64,000 bases of DNA from Trichostrongylus colubriformis (Eukaryota; Nematoda; Chromadorea; Rhabditida; Trichostrongylidae): the NCBI GenBank assembly GCA_963978905.1, contig OZ022258.1, positions 49,274,591 through 49,338,590 of the forward strand. The letters run 5' to 3'. The number at the start of each line of letters is the position of its first letter. Position 1 is the stretch's first letter. Under the pieces are notes generated by a model. The model saw only the letters and a program-made list of their open reading frames with translations, did no database searches and was not told the DNA's origin. The position numbers were made by a program, and so were the translations under genes. Positions 61,801 through 64,000 of the stretch are shown in pieces.

Positions 61801-62877
61801 GTCGCCTTAGAACCGCCCCGATAGCCCCGCCCACACTCGAAACGCGTTCTCTATTGCTGCACGTAGTATCTGAAAAATTACCAGAGACCACTTCTTTTGC
61901 ATAAGAATGGGCTCTTGTTGATTGTCAATAAGACCAAGTCATGAGCTCCAAAGAATGCCCAGGACCGATAACGGGCTGCCATGGGGAGACCATCGAGAAC
62001 GTAGAAAGTGAAGGCCCAGTTTAACGCGGCATGGATTAAGCGAAGGGAGTCTACCGGAATGCTAAGCGATCAGCGGTGCTCCAGCACGCTCAAGGGCAAG
62101 GTGTATCGAGCGGTGGTAAGGCCCGCAATGCTGTACGGAATCGAGTGCTGGCTCGTAACTAAGATACATGAAAGGCAGCTAAAATGAGAGTGTTGAGATG
62201 GGCATGCGGCTGAACGCGACTGGACAAGGTCAGGAACGAGGACGTGAGAGCGATCATCCAGACGGCTCCTGTCCAGCTGAAGTTGAGAGAGCAACGGCTG
62301 CGATGATGGGCACGTGCAGAGGAGAACAGAGGACCACCCCGTAAGAAAAGCACAAGAGTCCGAAGCGCAAGGGAAGCGACCAAGTGCAGCCCCAAAGAAG
62401 AGGTGGAGGAACGTCATCAAGAGCGACCTGGAGGAAGTGGCGACGTCTGACAAGAACAGCTGACCCCGCGACGGCGCGGAACTAACGCTATGGAGAAGAA
62501 GAAGAAGAAGAAGAAGACCAGTTCTCTTGCCTCCCTTCCTTTTTCCTTCAGTCGCTGTAAATTCCTAAAATAAATAGCAATGCAAATATGTATGCTTACT
62601 TGTTCAAAGAGAAATTTGTGAGACTGTTCTCAATCAGTGTCATCGATTGGATCGTGTTACTGTAATTTGGACGACGAGGAGTATCATCCTTAATTTAAAT
62701 TATAGAAAAATTATGGCCACATGTCTTCTCTGGGCCTAGCTCTGATAGGCAAACAAATCAATTAGTGAATCCGAAACTTACTGTCATGAGACCAGGATCA
62801 AAGCTGGTGGAGGATTTCTTGCGATTGAAATTCGCAAAAGGTGTTTCCGCACCCCAAAACTCGACCATTTTCGAGAC
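43807..62877 (-). CDS. Transmembrane adenylyl cyclase gene (partial, 11-12 exons)
   Basis: The product would convert ATP to cyclic AMP at the plasma membrane, normally under G-protein control. Ten exons (60224 down to 43807) join with matching phase into 380 uninterrupted codons. In order they encode hydrophobic membrane segments (second membrane cluster), the dimerising linker ([20 protein letters not shown]) and the C2 catalytic domain. The C2 ATP-site residues of mammalian enzymes are present: the Lys in NFKDF, the Asp, Asn and Arg of [14 protein letters not shown], and the Lys of KVKG. A C1b-like exon lies at 62782-62877. The C1a exons would be beyond the right end of the window and the last C2 exon below 43807. 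Introns are loaded with mobile elements. The family is certain; which paralogue (acy type) is not. Confidence 0.9.
44038..44470. mobile_element. Fold-back MITE with TTAA target duplication
   Basis: The element 44042-44466 is an almost perfect palindrome with arms of about 190 bp and a short centre near 44250. Its ends are AGGAATCGTCCACGG and the reverse, flanked on both sides by TTAA (44038-44041 and 44467-44470). TTAA duplication is the mark of piggyBac-type transposases, so I infer mobilisation by one. The same end sequence, with GTGCAC or TTCAC variants, recurs near 5742, 9684, 31465, 32404 and 55841. There is no coding frame; the open readings on each strand mirror one another. Confidence 0.8.
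44480..45237. other. Intron of adenylyl cyclase, no further feature
   Basis: An inverted pair near 44960-45000 and 45020-45065 (both around GGTGGTCT and TCTCAGA) could form a hairpin. Otherwise nothing is recognised. Confidence 0.4.
45238..45362 (-). CDS. Adenylyl cyclase exon: C2 ATP-binding core
   Basis: The exon is 125 nt (two bases plus 41 codons), with acceptor TTCTTGCAG and donor GTGAGG. It reads [20 protein letters not shown] then [20 protein letters not shown]. It holds the adenine-binding aspartate (YDIWG), the asparagine (TVN) and the arginine (SRM) that act at the catalytic site with C1. The match to class III cyclases is unmistakable. Confidence 0.95.
45790..45952 (+). repeat. 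Host repeat split by the LTR element, left part
   Basis: It is similar to 8310-8470 (GCGCGATACATC, then TCAATCGGTATTGCTTTTT). The same repeat resumes at 50523 beyond the LTR element, so the retrotransposon landed inside it. Confidence 0.65.
45948..45952. other. Target site duplication ATATT, left
   Basis: ATATT flanks the element here and again at 50518-50522. A 5-bp duplication fits Ty3/Gypsy integrase. Confidence 0.9.
45953..46141 (-). repeat. 3' LTR (189 bp)
   Basis: It is identical to 50329-50517. An AATAAA signal lies at 45989-45994 on the minus strand. Confidence 0.95.
46142..46151 (-). other. Polypurine tract
   Basis: AGGGGGGAGG abuts the 3' LTR and would prime plus-strand DNA synthesis. 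The TAG stop of gag-pol (46152-46150) overlaps its first bases. Confidence 0.85.
46150..50379 (-). CDS. Gag-Pol polyprotein, Ty3/Gypsy type, 1409 aa
   Basis: I start at the ATG at 50379, inside the 5' LTR. The open frame extends upstream only to a GTG at 50415, which is not a likely start. Order from that ATG: gag to about residue 290; a CCHC zinc knuckle [13 protein letters not shown] at 291-303 (spacing C-x2-C-x3-H-x4-C); aspartic protease [12 protein letters not shown] at 358-369; reverse transcriptase with [10 protein letters not shown] around 590 and YLDD at 653-656; RNase H with [11 protein letters not shown] around 800 and the TDHKPL block near 868; integrase with a zinc-binding HEGHPG region near 1028 and CTDC at 1061-1064; the catalytic triad D1092, D1146 and E1182 (35 residues between the last two); then a C-terminal module and a threonine-rich tail. 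No stop or frameshift separates gag and pol, so it is presumably made as one chain. All catalytic residues are present. Confidence 0.95.
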   Translation of the reverse strand: MPSNKASCSLPADKDTTTGDQDNDCKEPAAAIATTRQDAPYKDLLKMLADQQKLLVDLFKKMSTTNATTEESLFDRMSRRIDKFAYDPEQDDCFSLWYSRHKDIFEIDCKEMEEKMKTRLLVSALDAVSHTRFSRYILPKEPSELNWMDTLGVLKTLFGTKKSLFRRRFECFRMHFSPNEDIDNFVNLLKVRAMEANFKDIKQETLECLALTFAFQAPELADYRIRFLRRLDEDENTTVDDLAKEYHAWKSVKDDSKIVEAVTSPGVCAVQKRGKRRPRLPPKPRSPPSPCPICQHQHWKKDCPENRKVTSAAQESRTAPRRRQKQSSPRTWYQRAIGRAGDVQKYLEVHINGHPTHLQLDTGADVTIISRPTWMQLGSPHLQKTYDVFKGANGQPLVIHGKFEASFVVVDNRGKAHPGQGICYVSDDLDLLGITWIEQISDFSSVLKKFNIHKVQTLNQDALREATVAKLKRTFPDVFMSGLGCCTKTKATLSLKPDARPIFIKKRPVPYASVPLLDAEIDRLLAQNVISAVDHSQWAAPIVVVRKANGTIRLCADFSTGLNDALLLHRHPLPTAEDVFTKLNGGTVFSQIDFADAYLQIEVDNDSKELLTINTHRGLYRYNRLPFGVKSAPGIFQQIIDSMIAGLNGVAAYLDDVIVTGRTITEHNANLEALFSRISAYGFRVRIDKCHFVMTQLTYLGNIITAAGRRPDPRKIDAISKMPKPKDTAQVRSFLGLINHYGAFVPEMRQLRAPLDSLLKKDASFNWNSECDAAFERAKEILASDLLLTHYDPKLPIIVAADASDYGIGAVISHRNHDGSEKAIYHTSRSLTAAEKNYGQIEKEGLALVFAVRKFHRYLYGRRFTLLTDHKPLLAIFGSKKGIPAYSANRLQRWRLTLLAYDFDIEYRSTTSFGQADALSRLIAAQSPPEEDVIIAKIAKDVDAIFCDHVSRLPLSANDIARATAEDDCLRQVLDHVTHDTWPKKPSPAVARYAHLRDDLSTQQGCLLFGARIIIPPSLQPSILKTLHEGHPGMNRMKALARSYVFWTGINEDVEKLVRTCTDCQEAAKSPIKHTLCPWPRPSAPWSRIHIDYAGPLDGISYLVVVDAFSKWPEIIPMTSTTTTATLKELQSLFARFGFPQIIVSDNGTQFTSTEFQDFCRKKGIEHIRSPPFHPQSNGQAERFVDTFKRTLRKLKNNGTTTDALQTFLFTYRNTPCASSPDGRSPAENFIGRHLRSTLDLLRPNGETGSSQSTDMEKQFNRRHGARPRKFEPDDLVYARDYRSGQPRWSPGRILLRHGRALYDVMVQGSIWKRHVNQLLPRTSMETATQLMEAFDVPFNSSAPPSQPQPTLPSYPTLAATTSTTKSTETTTTTIPTPSTTHRRSTRIRHPPEFLQIDPYAKSYYGRQS
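50309..50326 (-). other. Candidate tRNA primer-binding site
   Basis: Two bases after the 5' LTR the minus strand reads TGGCGATCAGGATAACGA, beginning with the TGG that pairs with a tRNA CCA end. It lies inside the gag-coding sequence. The matching tRNA was not identified. Confidence 0.65.
50329..50517 (-). repeat. 5' LTR (189 bp)
   Basis: It carries the TATATAA box (50416-50422), the gag ATG (50377-50379) and AATAAA (50365-50370) within about 60 bases, ending CACAACA next to the primer-binding site. Confidence 0.95.
50416..50422 (-). promoter_or_regulatory. TATA box of the LTR promoter
   Basis: TATATAA lies on the minus strand 36-42 bases upstream of the gag ATG. A start 25-30 bases downstream would give a leader of only about 10-15 nt. 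Confidence 0.65.
50523..50945 (+). repeat. Host repeat split by the LTR element, right part
   Basis: It contains CACGCTCCGCCCACAGTGGG, one unit of the 280-bp family (50700-50880) and a GACGGACGGACG simple repeat. It continues the repeat interrupted at 45952. Confidence 0.65.
51046..51157 (-). CDS. Adenylyl cyclase exon: C2 middle
   Basis: The exon is 112 nt (37 codons plus one base) between TAGTTACAG and GTATGTG. It reads [20 protein letters not shown] and [16 protein letters not shown]. The one-base overhang completes a glycine with the next exon, giving [14 protein letters not shown] as in other cyclases. Confidence 0.93.
51420..51690 (+). repeat. Direct repeat left of helicase pseudogene
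   Basis: It matches 53425-54021 once the insertion at 53617-53932 and its duplicated target are removed. Shared motifs are GACGTCAGCAAGG, GGATCGGGCATTCGAG and TTCTGTGCTGTG. A further direct pair lies outside it (about 51300-51395 and 54298-54395, both around AACATCGAATTAGTC). Confidence 0.8.
51759..53195 (+). pseudogene. Superfamily 1 (UPF1-like) helicase, frameshifted
   Basis: Pieces in one frame and a middle piece in another add up to the C-terminal helicase cores of UPF1-like SF1 proteins. The segment 52095-52433 ends with [15 protein letters not shown] and [11 protein letters not shown], the Walker B box. About 52687-52850 reads [17 protein letters not shown]. From about 52830 the first frame resumes with [20 protein letters not shown], then [16 protein letters not shown] (motif V) and [14 protein letters not shown] (motif VI with the arginine). 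The Walker A part is not recognisable. There are at least one stop and two frame changes and no visible introns, so it is dead. It sits antisense in an adenylyl cyclase intron and is bounded by direct repeats, which suggests that it was carried in by a mobile or duplicated unit. Confidence 0.7.
53606..53943 (-). mobile_element. Retroposed insert with 11-bp target duplication
   Basis: TTCTGTGCTGT occurs at 53606-53616 and 53933-53943, while the uninterrupted copy at 51.6 kb has it once. The 316-bp insert (53617-53932) ends on the minus strand in an A-rich tail (ATCAAAAATTAAAAATAT), so it went in by target-primed reverse transcription on that strand. Its minus-strand 5' end is one member of a 31-bp perfect inverted pair (53902-53932 and 53675-53705; motif AGGATGCTGAGTTATGGG). 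A tRNA-like sequence lies inside on the plus strand. Confidence 0.8.
53824..53896 (+). tRNA. tRNA-like sequence, anticodon loop CCGGAAA
   Basis: A 73-nt cloverleaf can be drawn: acceptor GTGTCGG with CCGGCAC (one G-U), D arm GTGT/GCAC, anticodon stem TATCC/GGATG, T arm GCGGG-TTCGAGT-CCCGT. A and B box promoters are good (TAGTGTAATGG and GGTTCGAGTCC). The anticodon would be GGA, but position 33 is C instead of the universal T, and a serine tRNA should have a long variable arm, which is absent. It sits inside a retroposed insert. I think it is a tRNA-derived or pseudo-tRNA sequence rather than a working gene. Confidence 0.5.
54420..55521. other. Intron of adenylyl cyclase, no further feature
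   Basis: Open frames such as 55068-55403 have no recognisable motif. I call nothing in this stretch. Confidence 0.4.
55522..55629 (-). CDS. Adenylyl cyclase exon: C2, IEKIKT segment
   Basis: The exon is 36 codons in phase 0 between TTCTTCCAG and GTAAGT. It reads [20 protein letters not shown] and [16 protein letters not shown]. The EKIKT...STYMAA signature is typical of the C2 domain. Confidence 0.95.
55841..56096 (+). mobile_element. Relic of the AGGAATCGT-ended MITE family
   Basis: The left end AGGAATCGTTCACGG and the following order of blocks (TGTTACCCCTATG, TGTTGTATTTGC) match the element at 44042-44466. The second arm is missing, so it is a truncated copy. Confidence 0.6.
56291..56434 (-). 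CDS. Adenylyl cyclase exon: start of C2 catalytic core
   Basis: The exon is 48 codons in phase 0 after TTTATTTCAG. It reads [40 protein letters not shown] and EIVCEFDK. The Lys in NFKDF is the adenine-pocket lysine of C2. The donor is GTTGGG, which is weak but the only one that keeps the reading into the next exon. Confidence 0.93.
57084..57242 (-). CDS. Adenylyl cyclase exon: linker before C2
   Basis: The exon is 53 codons in phase 0 between a GTTTCAG acceptor and a GTGAGT donor. It reads [20 protein letters not shown] and [10 protein letters not shown], the conserved helical linker between the last membrane segment and C2. Confidence 0.92.
57572..57641 (-). CDS. Adenylyl cyclase exon: last membrane segment
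   Basis: The exon is 70 nt after ATTTTCAG. It reads [20 protein letters not shown] then DWI, a clear membrane helix. I place the donor at ATT|GTACGG because this keeps phase with the next exon. Confidence 0.8.
57894..57911 (+). repeat. Single TAGAGC hairpin of the 170-bp repeat family
   Basis: AATAGAGCAAAAGCTCTT resembles the hairpins at 16.4, 21.0 and 38.0 kb but stands alone in a cyclase intron. Confidence 0.4.
58175..58192 (+). repeat. C18 homopolymer
   Basis: A run of 18 C is followed by AAGGCTTAGGC. The inverse GCCTAAGCCTTGAGGGGG lies at about 58326-58344, so C-run and G-run can pair in a fold-back of about 150 bp. A third CAGGCTTAGG block is near 58443. Confidence 0.85.
58540..58690 (-). 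CDS. Adenylyl cyclase exon: membrane segments
   Basis: The exon is 151 nt after CGTTTTCAG with donor GTACTC. It reads [20 protein letters not shown] and [20 protein letters not shown], strongly hydrophobic. Overhangs match both neighbours (completing V before and S after). Confidence 0.82.
59215..59278 (-). CDS. Adenylyl cyclase exon: short, between membrane segments
   Basis: The exon is 64 nt after CCATTGCAG with donor GTACGT. It reads [20 protein letters not shown]. It was accepted because its phase fits both the exon before (phase 0) and after (one-base overhang). Confidence 0.75.
60102..60224 (-). CDS. Adenylyl cyclase exon: membrane segments
   Basis: The exon is 41 codons in phase 0 with donor GTGAGC. 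It reads QFFT then [18 protein letters not shown] and [18 protein letters not shown], two membrane helices. An alternative acceptor 18 nt upstream would add six residues in frame. Confidence 0.8.
60507..60914. mobile_element. Short TIR element, about 400 bp
   Basis: The two ends are inverted copies over about 110 bp (GCACCATTTTTGCGCC, CACCTGCTCAAACC, GTGTG(T/C)ACCATTAGGA against their reverse complements). There is no frame and no clear target duplication. It is a non-autonomous DNA element of unknown superfamily. Confidence 0.6.
60970..61133 (+). repeat. SINE-like body, copy 1
   Basis: It is similar to 63215-63358 (shared GACCGCATT(C/T)AC or close variant, TACCACCACGA, GATCAGCGCC-like). It lacks a visible tRNA-like head. 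Confidence 0.5.
61480..61720 (-). repeat. Dispersed repeat Ra, copy 3 (partial)
   Basis: It is similar to about 14620-14780 (ATTATTAATGCT(A/G)GAATAAAAA, then GCAAA(G/A)TA). The minus strand over 61606-61505 reads [18 protein letters not shown], leader-like, and is followed by a GTAAG. The matching parts of copies 1 and 2 are broken, so I leave it as repeat. Confidence 0.55.
62005..62518 (+). mobile_element. RTE-type LINE relic, 3' end
   Basis: The frame reads [17 protein letters not shown], then [20 protein letters not shown], the C-terminal region of RTE-like reverse transcriptases. A one-base shift follows, then MRVLRWACG, stop, [21 protein letters not shown], stop. Both stops are TGA where related elements have TGG (tryptophan). 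The element ends in (GAA)n at 62493-62517, in keeping with the microsatellite tails of RTE elements. It is antisense in a cyclase intron. Confidence 0.75.
62600..62659 (-). CDS. Possible adenylyl cyclase exon (C1b region)
   Basis: A 60-nt segment between AATTACAG and GTAAGC reads [19 protein letters not shown]. Position and splice sites fit, but its phase does not match the exon at 62782-62877, so a small exon may be missing or the call is wrong. Confidence 0.35.
62782..62877 (-). CDS. Adenylyl cyclase exon: C1b region
   Basis: The exon is 32 codons in phase 0 between TTCTGCAG and GTAAGT. It reads [20 protein letters not shown], like the W-G-A-x-x-P-F-A motif after C1a in several cyclases. 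Confidence 0.75.
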
Positions 62878-63067
62878 CTGCAGAATACCTTTTCCGAGGA
62901 CTATACGAAATTTCGAAAAGATTACCAACCTTCGCCTGCATACTGTGTCTGCACTGGATTACGGTGGCGCTGTTCGGTAGAGTAAGCGATTTTTCGCTAT
63001 CGCAAAGACCTAAAGTCCTCCTGAAATGTAGACAAAACTCCTCTCTTTATTATGTGGTTTGTAATAA

Positions 63068-63358
63068 TCGTTGCGGTGGAGTAGTGACAGGTGGCGCGCA
63101 CTTCCACAATCGCTGTGCGCGGATCAAATCCCGCATCATTATCCACCCATAAATCACGGTTTACATTCCCCTGAGGTAGATGGATTGGTACCAGATCTGC
63201 CCGGGAGAATAAAAGCACTGTCTTGTACATCAGCTGGCTCCCACAAGTATTGTATAAGCCAGACCGCATTTACCTGCTACCACGACTCTGAATGGAACTA
63301 GAATGCGCGGCGCATCCCATGGAAAGGATTGATCAACGCAGAGACTTTTTACTATCCT
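63068..63358 (+). repeat. SINE-like element, copy 2, with tRNA-like head
   Basis: The first 90 bases carry A and B box-like motifs (TAGTGACAGG and GGATCAAATCC). The body (63215-63358) matches 60970-61133. No target duplication was found. Confidence 0.45.
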
Positions 63359-63584
63359 ATATTGGCCTACATGACTACACATTACATCACATAATTGCAA
63401 AATAATACTTGAATTGCATTACACTAATTAATCACAAGTTATATGTAGGACTTGTCAGCGACAATCCGTGGCTCAGTAAATCACCACGGATAGTAAATAT
63501 TTGTAAATATTTCTTTGTACTCTTACGCTGGTGCTCTACTATGCTGCGATAGATAACGAAAATTTGCCTGTGAATTAGCAAAAG

Positions 63585-63658
63585 CGTTGCATTCGGGAGA
63601 TTCGATCCCACGTCGAATACTTGAAAGCCACCCACGCTAACCATTACACCACACACAC
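63585..63658 (-). tRNA. tRNA-like sequence, degenerate
   Basis: The minus strand has TGGTGTAATGGTTAGC (A box), CTTTCAA (anticodon-loop-like, TTC) and GGGATCGAATCTCCC (B box). The acceptor and anticodon stems do not pair well, so it is a pseudo-tRNA or SINE head rather than a tRNA-Glu gene. Confidence 0.35.
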
Positions 63659-63775
63659 CACCCCCTACACCATTACAATAAACTATGGGCAAAACAGGTA
63701 TTTATCCAGTTAGAGTTATTATAATTGAGGGGTTTCTTACTCAACCATTACGTCAGTGTTCATCAGCTTCTGGGT

Positions 63776-64000
63776 TTTATTTTGCAGTAGCGCCAGTATG
63801 TAGATAAAGAACCGTTTGTGTAGGACAAAAGGGTGATTTCAAAAGGGAGTGGTTCACTCAGTAAGCAACTATTTGGTAGCATCGAAGTGGAGGTACTGTG
63901 GGTGCCATAAAAAGGCAATTCACTAATTTTTATTCAGAAGTTGAATGTCATTTTCTGTGCTGAACCATATCTCATCGATAGCATACATGTAGAATACTTT
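63776..64000 (-). repeat. Dispersed repeat Rb, copy 2
   Basis: It is the inverted partner of 2585-2830, running off the window edge. Confidence 0.65.

Noticed and set aside
1..64000. CRISPR array, phage or bacterial operon
   Set aside because: No regularly spaced identical repeats with unique spacers, no ribosome-binding-site-led gene runs, and clear eukaryotic splice structure.

Overview
The window looks like nuclear DNA of a nematode, most likely a clade V parasitic species of the strongylid or hookworm type. The reasons are short introns with TTTCAG-like acceptors, a nematode-style transposon load (mariner, Penelope-like, RTE-like, Ty3/Gypsy, many fold-back elements), AT-rich intergenic DNA, and an adenylyl cyclase gene split into many small exons. 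The species call is inference. Most short open frames are shadows inside repeats.

The one host gene I can support is a class III transmembrane adenylyl cyclase on the minus strand. It runs from about 62.9 kb down to 43.8 kb and is open at both ends. Ten consecutive exons (60224 down to 43807) join in phase into 380 codons. They cover the second membrane cluster and most of the C2 catalytic domain, and a C1b-like exon lies upstream at 62.8 kb. Its introns hold an intact Ty3/Gypsy LTR retrotransposon with identical LTRs (45953-50517, same sense as the gene), a broken superfamily 1 helicase (about 51.8-53.2 kb), a retroposed insert carrying a tRNA-like sequence (53.6-53.9 kb), a perfect fold-back MITE (44.0-44.5 kb), SINE-like repeats and an RTE relic. 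A second, dead cyclase fragment (C1a domain) sits at 15.7-16.1 kb.

The left 40 kb is dominated by repeats of repeats. An older imperfect palindrome (about 3.3-12.3 kb, centre about 7.4 kb) has a 2.6 kb fold-back core. A 4.56 kb duplicon at 9.8-14.4 kb recurs almost unchanged at 26.9-31.4 kb (inverted) and 32.4-37.0 kb (direct). The last two form a near-identical palindrome of about 6 kb arms around a 200-N assembly gap. Each unit carries exons of an unidentified secreted-protein gene, an internally deleted mariner and a hairpin MITE. A further partial copy lies at 18.2-20.2 kb. Around these are hairpin-bearing repeats with a spacing of about 170 bp (16.4, 21.0 and 38.0 kb) and a tandem array of about 280 bp units (24.7-26.0 kb).

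Between 39 and 43 kb lie a 5'-truncated Penelope-like element with a GIY-YIG domain and hammerhead-like hairpin, a palindrome made of two mariner 3' ends, and an AT-rich microsatellite. I found no CRISPR, rRNA, operon or bacterial feature. All calls come from reading the sequence; no database search was run.
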